Origin: Ursus arctos
Taxonomy: Eukaryota > Chordata > Mammalia > Carnivora > Ursidae
DNA: 64,000 nucleotides
Direction of reading: 5' to 3'
Assembly (NCBI RefSeq): GCF_023065955.2
Contig: NW_026622985.1
Span: 69,491,931-69,555,930 of the forward strand
The notes under the pieces were generated by a model. That model was not told where the DNA came from. It made no database searches and saw nothing but the letters and a program-made list of their open reading frames with translations. Position numbers and translations under genes: made by a program. Below, one piece after another: positions 12,025-24,580 of this stretch (the stretch's first letter is position 1; every line of letters starts with the position of its first letter).

Positions 12025-12155
12025 TGTTTTCTTTCTCCTCCTCCTCCTCTTCCTTCTCCTAACCCCATTCTACTCTTCTTCCTACTTTCTTCTTCTTCTT
12101 CTCCTTCTCTATCTTTTAGTACCTTTCCCTCTTCCTCTCCTTCTTTTTCTTTATA
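12025..12155 (+). repeat. Pyrimidine-rich (CTT/CTC)n expansion
   Basis: Nearly all-pyrimidine plus strand (CTC and CTT triplet blocks with few interruptions), embedded in antisense L1. The flanks 'ccaatacttgttttcttt' and 'tcatcctagtgggtatg' are normally separated by only a short T-rich stretch in L1 elements. Confidence 0.85.
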
Positions 12156-12668
12156 GTCATCCTAGTGGGTATGAAGTGAATCTCATTGTAGTTTTGATTT
12201 GCATTTCTTTAATGAACTAATGATTAAGCATATTTTCATGTGGTTATTGGTCATATATACATCTTCTTTGGAGAAATGACTATTCAGGCCTTTTGCCCAT
12301 TTTAAAATTGGGTTGTCTTTTTTATTATTTAGTTTTAACAGATTTTGTACATTTTGGATACGAGTCTCCTTTCAGATATATGATTTGCAGATATATTCTC
12401 CCATTCTGTGGACTGTCTTCTCACTCTCTTAATGATACCATCTGCGGCAGTTTTTAATTTTGATGATATCCAATTTGTTTATTTTTCTTTCGTCCCTTAT
12501 GTTTTAGGTATCATATCTAAGAAACCACTGCCTAACCTAAGGTCAGAAAGGTTTATTCCTATGTTTTCTTCTAGGAGTTTTATAATTTCAGCTCTTACAC
12601 TTAGGTCCATGATCTAGTTTAAACAATTTGGTGTATGCTTTGAAGAAGAGATTCAACTTTACACTTTT

Positions 12669-12861
12669 TTTTTTAAAGATTTTATTTATTTATTTTGACA
12701 GAGAGAGACAGCCAGCGCGAGAGGGAACAAAGCAGGGGGAGTGGGAGAGGAAGAAGCAGGCCCCTAGCAGAGGATCCTGATGTGGGGCTCGATCCCAGAA
12801 TGCCGGGATCACACCCTGAGCCGAAGGCAGACGCTTAACGACTGTGCCACCCAGGCGCCCC
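12669..12861 (-). mobile_element. Young CAN-SINE inserted in LINE-1
   Basis: A near-consensus antisense copy with 'gacagagagagacagccagc' and 'cttaacgactgtgccaccca', ending ggcgccc. A 16-bp target-site duplication tcaactttacactttt is present at 12653-12668 and 12862-12877. It belongs to the same subfamily as the copy at 8379-8576. Confidence 0.97.
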
Positions 12862-13450
12862 TCAACTTTACACTTTTGCATGTAGATATCCAGATGTACT
12901 GGCACTATTTGTTGAAAAGACTGTTTTTTCTCCATTTTATTGTCTTGGTATCCTTGTCAAATATCAACTGGCCATAAATATCATGGTTTATTTCTGGACT
13001 CTCAATCCTATTACATTGATCTGTATGTCAATTCTTGGACAGGTTCCATATTGTCTTGATTATTGTGGCTTTGCAGTAAGTTTTGAAATTGGGAAGTGTA
13101 AATCCTTTAATTTTATTCTTCTTTTTCATGATTTTTTTGTCCATTCTAGGTCCCCTGCATTTCAATATCAATTTTCAGATTAGCTTCTGAATTTTCACCA
13201 AAAAAGGCCACCTAGAATTTTATAGAAATTGTGTTGAATTTGTAGATGTATTTGGGAAGCTATTTGCCTACAATGTCAATGTTTGGTTCCATGAACATGG
13301 GGTATATTTCAATTATTTAGATCTTTACTTTCTTCCAAAAATGTTTTGTAGGTTTCTGTGTATCGGTGTTACACTATTTTGTTAGATTTATTCCAAAAAC
13401 TGTATTCTCATGGATATTATTTTAAATGGAATTGTTTTCTTTTTTCTTTC

Positions 13451-13650
13451 TTTTTTTTTAAAGATTTTATTTATCTGAGAGAGAGAGAGTGAGCGAGCAG
13501 GAGAGCAGAAGCAGGGGGAGAGGCAAAGGGAGGGGGAGAAGCAGACTCCCCGCTGAGCAGGGAGCCTGATGTGAGGCTCTATTCCAGGACCCTGGGATCG
13601 TGACCTGAGCCCAAGGCAAGACGCTTAACCGACTGAGCCACCCAGGCAGC
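13451..13650 (-). mobile_element. CAN-SINE, antisense
   Basis: The antisense pattern has 'aaagattttatttatctgag', GA-rich repeats, 'gggagcctgatgtgaggctc' and 'ccgactgagccacccaggca'. It belongs to a different subfamily from the 12669 copy (it lacks the gacagccagc block). The target-site duplication is unclear. Confidence 0.93.
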
Positions 13651-13770
13651 ACTGAATGGTTTTTCTCAATTTCATTTTTGGATTGTTCATTACTAATTTT
13701 TTAACTAGAATTGATTTTACACATTAATCTTACATTCCACAAAGTTGCTTAACTTACCGTTTGTTTTAAT

Positions 13771-13777
13771 AGTTTGT

Positions 13778-13811
<34 letters not shown>
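13771..13811. repeat. (TG)n microsatellite
   Basis: TG dinucleotide run with a few interruptions, inside antisense L1. Confidence 0.95.
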
Positions 13812-13815
<4 letters not shown>

Positions 13816-15850
13816 ATTCTTTAGGATTTTTTATACAAGATCATGTCATCTGCAAATAGAAATTGTATGACTTCTTCTTTTCCAATCTTGATGCCCTTTT
13901 TAATTCTTTTTCTTGCTGAATTGTCCTGGTTAGAGGCATCAGTGCAATGTGGAATAGAAGTGGGAAAAGCAGACAGCATTGTCTTTAACCATTAACTGTG
14001 GGTTTTTTGTAGATGGTCTTGAGGAAGGTCCCTTTCACTTCTAATTTTTTGTGTGTTTTTATCATGAAAGGGTGTTGGATTTTGTTAAATGCTCTACTCT
14101 GCACCCAGTGAGATGGCCTTGTCTTTTCCCCTTTATTCTACTAAAATAATGCATTATATAAATTGATTTCCAGATGTTAAACTAACTGGGCATTCCTGGG
14201 ATAAATTCCACATAGTCACGGTAAATAATATTTTTTATATATTGCTGGATTCAATTTGCTAGTGTGTTGTTAATTTTTTAATGCATATTCATAAGATATG
14301 TTGGTTAGTAGTTTTATTTTTGTCTTATGCCCATGTATTCTTTTGGTATCAGAATAATATAGTCTTCACAGAATGATTTGGGAAGGCCCTTCTGTTATAT
14401 ATTTTTATAGAAGAGTTTGTGAATGATTAGAACTAATTATTTAAGTATTTGGTAGAATTTTAAAGGAAAGCCCTCTGGACCTGGTCCCATTTGCTTGTTT
14501 TAAGTAATTTAGATTTTTGTAATTTTTCTTGAGTCAGTTTTGAGTCAATAGTTTGTGTCTTTTTAGGAATTTATCCATCTTATCTAATTTTCCTAATTTG
14601 GAGGACATTTGTTTACTGCAGTTACTTAATAATTATTTTTTTATTTCTGTAAAGTCAGTAGTGATGGCTCATGCCTCTTTCACTTCTGATTTTAGTAATT
14701 TGAGTCTTCTATTGTTCTTCATCAGTCTAGTCAAGAATTTGTCAATTTTGTTAATCTTTTTAAAAGAATCAACGCTTAGTTTCATTGATTTCCTCTATTG
14801 TTTATCTGTTTCTATTCTACATTTATATCTAATGTTTGTTTTTTCCTTTCTTCTATTTGCTTTGAGTTTAGTTCTTCTTTTTCTGTTTTTTAAGATAGAA
14901 GGTAAGATTTTTTTTTAATTTGAGATCTTTCTTCTTTAATATAGGCTTTTCCAGTTTTAAATTTCCTTCCAAGCATGGCTTTAGTTGCATGCCAAATGTT
15001 TTGAGATATGTTTTCATTTCATTCATCTCAAAGTGTTTTCAAATTTTCCTTTTGATTTCTTCTTTGACCCATCAATGATTTAGGAGCATGTTGCTTAATT
15101 TCTACATATTTGTGAAATTCTCAATTTTCCTTATGTTATTGATTTCTGACTTAATTCCATTGCTTTCTAAGAACATGCCTTTTGTGATTGCCATCCTTTT
15201 AAATATACTGAGGCTTGTGTATGACCTAACATATGATCCGTTATGGAGAATGTTCCATGTGTGCTTGAGAAGAATGTGTATTTTACTGTACTTGAATGGA
15301 GTGTTCAATAAATGTCTGTTAGGTCTAGTTGACTGACAATGTTCTTCATGTCTACTCTATTCTTACTGATTTCTACCTATCCGTTCTATCCGTAATTTAA
15401 AAAGGGGTACTGAAGTCTCCAACTATTACTGTTAAGTTGCCTCTTTTTCCTCTCTATTCTGTCAGTCTTAGGTTCATGTATTTGGGGCTCTGTCATCCAG
15501 TGCATATATGTTTATAACTGTTATAGCTTCCTGATAGATTGATACTTTTATCATTATGAATTACTTCTATTTATCTCTAGTAACATTAATTTTGGTTTTT
15601 AAAGTCATTTTTTCTGATACTAGGGTAGCCACCTCAGCTCTACTATGGTCTTTGTTTGCATGGTATATATATATTTTCATCCTTTTACATTCATCCCATT
15701 TGTATTTTTGAAGCTAGTATGTCTTGTGGAGATAGCGTGTAGTTAAATGATGTTTTTGTTTTTTAATCCAGACTGACCATTTCTGCCTTTTGACTGAATA
15801 TTTAATGCATTTAATGTTATTGTACTTATGAATAAGATAATTTGGAATAA

Positions 15851-18175
15851 AATGTGTCAAAATGTCAATCACTGTTATTTCTAAGTTATAAGAATCTCAA
15901 GGTCTTTTTAATCACATCTATTTTACTTTAATGTTTTTTTCTGATTTCTATAAAATGAATATACATTATTTTATAATAAATAAGTGTGCTTTAACATACA
16001 GATTCTAAGGTGGTACATTCTTTTTTTTTTTTAATGCCTTCTATGTTTTCTCTGAATATCACATTCTACTCACTTAACATCAGGAATAATGGTAGAAGCT
16101 GCAATGTCTCTGGACCATAGTGGAATGTGCACCACAAAAATGTCATCATTTGTAATCATCCCAAAGAATTTACTTTCCTAAAAGAGAACTGCTGCATCTT
16201 GTCAAGAAGAAAATGTTCTCCAAAGAATGTGATAATGAGAGAACAATCTAAATTGGTATAAGATACCCTCTCATAGAAGGAGAATTTTGAAAATTTTTTC
16301 CTTTCATCCTTGAATTTTTAGTCATAAAGAGGGCTTATTCATATAAAACAAAAATCAAAACATGTTGTGACAGTTGAGCTGGCATTCCTGTGGGTAAATG
16401 CCTAAGGTGATGCTGAGGAACCTGACCCAAACCACTTCACTGTGCCACCCTCAGAAGCTCCCTTACCTCTCCTCTTAGGAAGATGAATAAACACAACTGA
16501 ACATCGGACCCTAATAAGGGATAGAAGTATTTGAACACCTCTATGTCCAATTTATTTCTTGAGTGACAACTTAGACCTTTACCTTTCATTCAACTTCCAT
16601 TCTTTGAGGTCGCAGTCCATTTTTATCTATACTGTTTTGATGTACCGTAAGGGCTTTTAAGCAGGTCTTATTTGTGGATGAAACTTATTTAACTCATCAT
16701 GTTTTCTTTCGTTTTTAAACATATTGCTGTAGTTGTGTTTCAACAAAAAACGGTGAATAACAATGAACTGCTTTAATTATATTTCTTCCCTATCTTGGTG
16801 GTTTTAATATGCAAAATCAGTTAAATATGATACGTAGACTTCAAAATGAGAGCACTGTTAGGGGAGAGGCTAATATATGGTATAATAACAATGGGGGAAC
16901 TATTTAAGATGACATAAGCATATACTCAATTTGGGGCTCTATTTTTAAGGAAAAGGACCTTGGTAGAAGAAAAACCGGAATCTCTATTAGACCTCAAGGA
17001 AAATTAGGCAACTCTAAAAAGAGAGTAACTGGAGGAGAAGTTAAGCATTTCACTTTCCAAAATATTAATTTAGCAATGGGTAATAACTTTATTGCTCTCT
17101 GATTATTGGCAAAGGCAAGATGGGCATGTTCTCCTTTTGAGCACTGTATTAATGAAATTGAAGGTTGTGTGCTGTATGCAATGTATGTTCTGCAACATTT
17201 TGAAAGCTTAGCTGGGAATCCCTGTGGTGCTGACTGAAGGAAAAAAGGAATCAAAGTCTTCTCCAGTTTTTAAAAACCAGAAGTATTTTTCAGAAGTCAT
17301 GTATGAAATAAACTGCTTATGAGAAAATGACTGTAATGCCTCCTCAGTTTTCAGTGATAGAGGGATCTGTTTAAAACACTCTGACATAAAAAATAAATCA
17401 GCTTTAACTTCAATTATTAAGTGCTAAAGTAGCATTCTTTGATAAAACGGGGTGGGTTTCTGGCATTTCGATGATAAATATGTATGAAAGAGTTGTGTCA
17501 CCATGGAAACCAAAACCTCACCATATTTTTTTAGACAAGGCAAATAGTATAATAGAAACTCAGGATCTCTAAAAAAAACATTGAAGACCAATCACCATTA
17601 GGGTAATTTTTTGTATTCTAAAGTTTAAGCATTCTTTAGTTTTTAGCATTCATGTAAAGTTCTGAAGAATACTTTGAAATTTTTATCAAGTCATTTTTGA
17701 AATCTCAAGCATTTTAATGAATACTTCTAAATAAGCACTGAGGCAACTCTCTTTTTGGATACATTATTAAGTGTGTTGTACAAACGTTGAACAGCATCCC
17801 TCTGAAAGAATCAAATGTGTATTTTTTTTTTTCAGAGTAACACAGCCTCTCTTATAGGCATTTAGGTGGATGCCTTTTATTTTTCTCTTTCATTTTTTTG
17901 TTTCCTATGAGTGAATTCTGGACTAGAAGTGATAAAGATACTATCTGAATCTAGTGGTGTTTTTCCAGTGACAAATTTTACATATACTTTCTGGAGTTTC
18001 TGACAGAGTACCTCCTGGCTCTTTCACTTGGGACAACCCCCTGCTAGGTGCCAATACATTTCCTATTCCCTCTTTCCCTAAAAGTACAGAGTTCAATTAT
18101 TTTTAATGACTTAATTTTAAGTATATGTATATTTAAATGAAGGTGACGGTAGGCAATTCAAATATACCTTCTGAT
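15851..18175. other. Intergenic, nothing recognised
   Basis: AT-rich unique-looking DNA. No coding pattern, recent SINE or LINE was identified. Confidence 0.45.
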
Positions 18176-18179
18176 GTAA

Positions 18180-18340
18180 GAGGCACTATTGGTGACAGAA
18201 AAGAGTACTGGTCCAAGATATCCAAATGTCTAACCCTAGTTCTATTTTTTAAATAGCAATTTAGCCTTGGAAATGTCATTTCATCTCTCTGAGCCTTGAT
18301 TTCCCTGTTTATAAAATGAGACCTATTAGATATGCACATG
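18180..18340 (+). repeat. MIR SINE remnant
   Basis: Forward-orientation MIR, identified by 'ccttggaaatgtcatttcat', then 'ctctctgagccttgatttcc' and 'gtttataaaatgag'. Diverged. Confidence 0.8.
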
Positions 18341-18499
18341 ACCATGATTATTTTGAGAATCATAGTTTTCTTGAAAAACTCTTTAGTAACTATACATTAT
18401 ATTTCAAATACAAGGTGAAAGTAAGTTTTATTGCAGCTAAGACAGCACCTAGGCTAAATCTTGCATAATACTAATATACGATAAACTAAGTTTTTTCAA

Positions 18500-18689
18500 A
18501 AGATTTATTTATTTCAGAGAGAGAGCACATGAGCGGGAGGGTCAGAGGGAGAGGGAAAGAGAAACTAAAGCAGATACTGTACTGAGCACAGAGCCCAACG
18601 CAGGGCTCAATTTCACGACTCTGAGATTATGACCTGAGCAGAAACCAAGAGTCAGATGCTTAATGGACTGCGCCACCCAAGTGTCCCCT
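18500..18689 (-). mobile_element. CAN-SINE, antisense, old
   Basis: The reverse-complement pattern is 'aaaagatttatttatttcag', a GA-rich block, 'gattatgacctgagcagaaa' and 'ggactgcgccacccaagtgt'. It is more diverged than other copies. Flanking 'ctaagtttttt' and 'ctaagttaagttt' may be a decayed target-site duplication. Confidence 0.9.
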
Positions 18690-21600
18690 AAGTTAAGTTT
18701 ATAACTCACACACTATGTCTAATCTGTGCTTATGCAACACCAAAACATGTGTCTCAAAATGAAAATTCATCTAAGGTATATTTTCAAATAAAATTTCACC
18801 CACTTACTTGTTTTCCGTATTTAATTTGTCAGCCTTCAGAATTATTAGTAATTATATAGTTAACACTGAGTGGTTCAGTAGACAAATTTCAAAATTAAAA
18901 TTACTGTGGTAAGCTCTTACCACAACAGACATCATCAGCTTTGATATGTTTACCTGACTGGGAAGGATGCTACTTCAGTGAGCAATGAGAAATACTTGAT
19001 ATAGCAGGACGCTGAATTTTTTAAACATAGCGGTAAATGCATTACCAGTGACAATGAACAACAACAAATATTCCAATCTTTTGCATATCGCTCTCCCAAT
19101 GGGTTTCTCCTAAAGACGTTCCCCCCTCTTCTCCAACATTATCCTCATTCTCTAAGATTCCAGAGTCCAGACGGCTGCATGCACAGCAGCCCTGCTACGC
19201 CCCCAGAGTTGGTGCCACGTACTTGGTTCCCTGCCCAGGACTGTTTTGTAAGTTACCTGACTCCTTGTGCAAGGCTGCAAAGCCTCTCCAGCTCCAGGTG
19301 AGCCCTTATATTCCAGAGGCCCATGTCATGGCTTTCCACCCCCCCCCCCACAGTGTTAGGAATGTCGTTAGACTTCCATACTTAATGACACATTAAAGCA
19401 CAGCACCAGACAATACATTGTTTACCTATTATGGCAACTGATTCTTTTTTTTTTTTTCTACATGAAAAACTTTTTCCCTACATAGCATTCAAAATAATTC
19501 TCTTATTATCATAGTACTAATTCTGCCTGAGTACTTGAAAAGCCTCAGTGTTAACATGGTTAAGAAGGACCAATTAGATCTGATTCACAATCTCAGTGAC
19601 CACTAGAAAAATGCTTGTGGAACAGACTGTGACAAGAAATATGCCCATCTCCAAATGGAATAACTAATATTGGTATAGTCATTTTTCATTTGCTCTTATT
19701 TATTGCAATGCGGACTATATATTTTGTAATTTCCTTTTATTTGAAAGGTTTATGTTTTTAAGTTCCTTACATCTTTAAATAAGTCACAAAATTTCTGGTT
19801 TCATAGATATCACATATTTTCTGGAAAATGGCCATTTATTTTCAAAATAATTTTTTCCTCTATGTTTCCTAGGATCAGCACCTATTATAAGCAAAACTGT
19901 GGATTACTAGAAATACGTGAAAACAAGAACTGATATAGTAACTTTCCTATGGAATGAACACATTGAGTTTTAAAAATATATAACTGTTACTATACATTTG
20001 TGCCTTTATGTATTGTCCCTTGTTTATTATAAAAATTTAAATCTCAGCCACTTTCATGGCAAAAAATAAGGAGCTGTTTGAGAACATACATCCATTTTCA
20101 CTATAACAGACTGAAATATTATGGTCAATGTACAGTATATACAAAAGTAAGCATTTAGATAAAATAAAACCAAATCAACAGCATTTCCAAATCCAGATTA
20201 TTTCCTATGTAATGCCTTACATCTTAAAATTTCTAATTATCAAGCTCCCCCGTTTTTTTTTTACTGATATCATCAAGTATCATATAGATATAGCAGTTTC
20301 TTAGTAATTTCCTACAAAGAACATCACTATCCAGTATTGTTGCCCTCACTTCTATAAATTAACATCCCTACTGGGCAGGAAAGAGATCTATTTCTGCTTT
20401 TTTTCCTCTACAAGTACAGATTTTAAGGCTTTCTTTAAAAATTACATGAAAATCTTTGGAGTCTTTTACCCTTATGAACATAAAAAGCACTAATATTTTA
20501 GGTTTTAACAGATTGAAATATCAGAAAGTTAAGAAAGGGCTAATAGCCAAAGATCTTAAAGTTCACATAGACTTATTTACTGACATTTTTTTAGGTGATA
20601 AGTAGTGTGGGACTGAGAAAATAGTAAATCTTTTTTAAAGGAAAAACTATTTTAGGTAAGTTATTAAACTAAAAAGAAAACCTCATATTCATATGATAAA
20701 AAACCAATTAAGTATTTTACCACAAAATGTCCTGATCCCCATCTCTTCCATCTAGCTGTTTCTTGTGTGTTCACAATTTATCACGAGGTAAAAAACAGTA
20801 AATAGTGACTCAATGTAAATCTATCACAAGTAAAAATCTTTTCTTCTAAGAAAAAAAGATACTCAAAATATAACATTTTGGTACCTAAGTATGTCAACTA
20901 CCTATAATCATTAATAGAAGAAAAAGTGACTTGAACTCTAATTATGAAATTATTACTTATTTATCAGTGATTAGCTCTTTCGTTCAAAGTTGCATTGACA
21001 GATACTATACAACTTATCATTATTATTGATTATTTAAGAAACTTGGAATCCAATTACTCAAATAGAGGTCTAGTTTTGTACCATATTTATTTGAAGGAAA
21101 ACCCTGCAGAGCGAGATGAAAGCCAGACTAATGTCTGCAAATTATCTGAGGTATGAATTTAGGAACATGAGATAGATAAAATTTTTCTAAAGTGTGAATG
21201 GTACATCTTTGTCTCATTTCATTTACCAGTTTAATAGCCATTAAAATGCTTTGAGAACAAGGTGGAAAGAGTAGCAGGGTGGGGGAAAATTATGCAAGGA
21301 GGGAAAGAAAACATAAGAACACTTAGGGTTTGAAGTTGAAAGAAGGGTCTAGAAGAGGAATCTGAGGTCCTTGAAAATAAAGTTTTGCTCATTCCAAGGG
21401 CTTCCTAGATTTGACTGTCTCCTTCCTTCTCCTTCAAGAATCCAATTACCTGTCTTGACATTGCACATACCCATTTACCTTCCACAAACACGGCCTATCT
21501 CAACATGTACAAAGCACACAACCACAAGCGGATCCTCTTACACAGATCCCTTGTCAACCTCTCATGCTGTCGCATTTTGAGTTGGAAACTGGAAAAAAGA

Positions 21601-21719
21601 CAACTAACCAAAAAGTGATTCTCTGATGCCAGATCCACAGTGACCCAGGAAGAGACGATCGGTAGAAACAATAATACAAACAATTTTAACGAAAACATTT
21701 TTATGAGAATTGAGCTATA

Positions 21720-21835
21720 TAGTTACCCTTGTGGTGAACATAGCACAATGTATAAACTTGTCAAATCACTATGTTGGATACCTGAAACTAATGGAACATT
21801 GTGTGTCCGGTATACTCAAAAAAAAAAAAAAAAAG
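21720..21835 (+). repeat. Short LINE-1 3' end with poly(A)
   Basis: Contains 'acttgtcaaatcactatgtt' and 'gatacctgaaactaatggaa', followed by a 17-base A run, the 3' terminus of an L1 of the same class as the one ending at 10215. Strongly 5'-truncated. Confidence 0.85.
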
Positions 21836-22109
21836 GATTGAGCTATAAAACTCTCTGGCTATTTGGTAACATCTCCTGCATACCATGCTTGCAATTTTTA
21901 AAAATTATTATTTGCTTATATGAAACCAACATGTTGCATTCCATTTTTTAAGTTTTTTTTTTTTTCAAATACCTTTTTCTTCATTTATACAACTTTCTAG
22001 GACACCAAATGCAACTTGTAAATAATTCTGGCCTGGCAAGTCCTCCTAACACTCACAGATGACATGCTGTTCTGATTAGGCATACCATAACATGCTACTC
22101 AGTATGTGG

Positions 22110-22310
22110 ACGTGTTTCGACTCATGATGACAGCTGATGTACGATCCGCGGCGCTGACTGCTCAAGGCGTTTGTACTGGTTCAATATTCATATTTATTTA
22201 TGTCAAAATTTTGTTGTAAACAAAGCCGATCGAAATGATCTATCAGATGGCTACTGACAAAGACGTTTTAAAAGCTACTCACTTGTACTTTAAAGGAAAA
22301 ACAATCACAT
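22110..22310. promoter_or_regulatory. Candidate regulatory element: CpG cluster plus FOX/SOX-like motif
   Basis: Seven CpGs occur at 22111-22169 in otherwise CpG-poor DNA. Then at 22215-22225 a TGTAAACA (forkhead consensus) overlaps AACAAAG (SOX/TCF-like). Regulatory activity is an inference; single motif matches of this length occur by chance. Confidence 0.25.
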
Positions 22311-23766
22311 AAATATGTCAAAGTCCTATGAAAATAAAGTAGGCCCTTTTAAAAGTAAAATAAAGCCAGTGACATTCCCTTCCGTGTTTCCTGTGCCATT
22401 TCAGTTATCTGCCAAAACGAAAGAACTGTCAACAACATGGTTTGAACGTTTGCTCCAGGGAAATAATCTTTCTCCATTAAGGAAAACTCCTTTAAAGAAA
22501 GAAAAGCCGATTGTTTTTTAAGTTCACCCAAGTCAGAGCCCAAGCCAAGTGCCCGTTGCTCTTTCATGCACAAACTTCTGCATGATCTAATTGGTGAACA
22601 GTCGTTGCACAGGTAGGGTAATGTGCTATTTTGCCTTAACAACCAGCTGTAAAACACTCCATCTAGGGAAACACTTGTTAAAAGCTTAATGGTCAGAGGA
22701 AAAAAAAATGCAAATTTCCAGAAGGAAAACAAGAGCCTATTTCAGGGTTTGTCTCATAAATTGTGCCCACACCCTGCTTGGCCACACAAGGAGAAGGCTC
22801 AGCGTTTGCTTAGACAATAAACCCAATCTTCTCAGTGGAAGGAGAACACACTTGATCCCTATCATCTTGGCATTTTTATCTCTGATTGGGAATTATTACA
22901 ATCTATAATTTAATACTGGGAGGGGATACCTGAATACTTCTATTCCCATGGTGGACTAAAAAAAAAAAAGGAAGAACGAATTTATATACATATGAATTAA
23001 GAAGCATACCTTTAAAAAGAAAAATCACTAAGACGAATTTACATTGTCTTCCAAACGGTTTTCACTGACCTCAGGAAAAGCATCCAGGGCCAAAAGTGGA
23101 AGTGGGAACAAAAGCTAAGCAAATAAGTTTCTAAAATGTCACTGGAGAATGAAGGCGAAAAGGGTTTTTTAAGAAAAAGGATTAGAAGACAAAGGGAGAA
23201 CAAATGAAAAGGGGGGAAAAATGAGAAAAACTTTTTGAGGGTTCTAGGTTGTTTCCCCCTCACTCCAAAATATATTAAAAGTAAAGCCTTCTAGTTATTA
23301 AGACTGCACACAAGTCTGAACCAATCTGACTCAAACGTATTGCATTCCTTTATAATTCCCTGGTAACTAATAGAATAAACACATTAGTTTTTTACCTAAA
23401 GGGTTACTAAGAAAGAAAGTGTAATGACTTTTTGAAGTTTGGAAACTGCATAGAATACTTTTTTCCCAAAATATGCTCAACATCAGAATATCAATAATTT
23501 GTCTGAATAAAGGCGAGGTGATAAACACACAGACACGTAGTTATCACCTACGCTGCTCGTGTAAGTATGTAGGAAAGAGATATCATAAAGATGCAATACT
23601 ACATTTTTTTCAAGGAAAAAGCCAGCTTTGTTCCTTCATCTCTAATTTCACTTGTAGAGATTTTTACCTTCCGTATTTTAATGACATTTTGCCCTCCTTT
23701 TTCCCAAAATGTACTTTGAAATGCACAAGTTTGTCTATGGACTAATTTCAGCAACAAACTGCCTTA

Positions 23767-23798
23767 GAAAGAAAGAAAGAAAGAAAAAAAAAAAAAAC
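23767..23798. repeat. (GAAA)n / poly(A) run
   Basis: About five GAAA units followed by a run of A. No attached SINE was recognised. Confidence 0.9.
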
Positions 23799-24379
23799 CT
23801 ACCACTTAACCAAAACCTTTATTCATTGCTCTCATTTGGATAATTTTGTTGTTGCTCCAATTGGGTATGGCTGACTGGGTCAATCTACCCTCTTATTAAT
23901 TAGAATATTCCAGATTAAATAAAAAATAATAAGAACAGCCTGAAACCAGAGATAATAGTTCATAACTTAGGAACAGAAACATGAAGGAAACATACCTTTA
24001 GGGGCATAGTGTCCTCTGATAGATAAAAAAAACTCCTGCACTGAATGCCTATCCTGAAAAATCATCTTTCTTAAAGATAGAGCTTATTTTGCATTCCATT
24101 AAAATGAGCCAATTAATATTCAAAAATATGTTTTTTCCATAATAATATGCTGTTAACATGCCCTTAACTCTCAAAGCTTTTAGAATCTATATATCACTGT
24201 TGTGTATTTGACTGTCTATGATGCTACCAAGCTGCTGTTTGTTTTTCAACAATTGGGTCTCTTTCTCAACCATTTTCTCAGAATAACTCAGTCGTATGGG
24301 GTCCTGCAGTCGTTACTAATCTCCTTGAACAGTCTCTTCAACTGTAAAGTGAAAAAACTGGTCTCCCAGACTCCTTCCT

Positions 24380-24580
24380 GGACGAAAATCCCAGGAGTCT
24401 GTCATGTCTGTGCTGTTATTTCTGCGATCTGAACAGCCCAGCCAGATGCCGGCATGTGCTTTCTCGGCAGTGGGGGGTGCGGCTGGGGGGTGCAGGTCAC
24501 TCACGCAGGGGTCCCAAAAGTTTGTCACAATGTCTGCTTCATCTAGTCGCTCGAGTTTAAAAATGTGCCAGTCCGTATTT
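24380..24580. promoter_or_regulatory. GC-richer, CpG-containing block of unknown role
   Basis: This segment is clearly richer in G+C and CpG than its surroundings (for example gatgccggcatg, ggggtgcggctggggggtgc, tagtcgctcgag). A minus-strand open frame of 90 codons (24316-24588) covers it, but no family is recognised and the frame may be open because of composition alone. It could be a conserved non-coding element or an unrecognised exon. Confidence 0.25.

Larger units (their letters stand above)
11445..15850 (-). mobile_element. Long antisense LINE-1 (3'UTR and much of ORF2), 5'-truncated
   Basis: From 11445 the sequence matches, on the minus strand, an old L1 3' region (landmarks 'cataccataaaattcaccc', 'gcaatcatcactactatctc', 'cctagtgggtatgaagtgaa'). 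Then ORF2 runs backwards through reverse-transcriptase and endonuclease parts ('ttgattattgtggctttgca', 'aagaatgtgtattttactg', 'ctgccttttgactgaatatt'), fading near 15850. All frames are broken. Two SINEs (12669-12861 and about 13451-13650), a pyrimidine-rich expansion (12025-12155) and a TG run (13771-13811) lie within it. The 5' limit is approximate. Confidence 0.88.

Noticed and set aside
11993..12220. Leucine-rich plus-strand open frame as a membrane protein
   Set aside because: It is translated from a CTT/CTC low-complexity tract inside antisense LINE-1.
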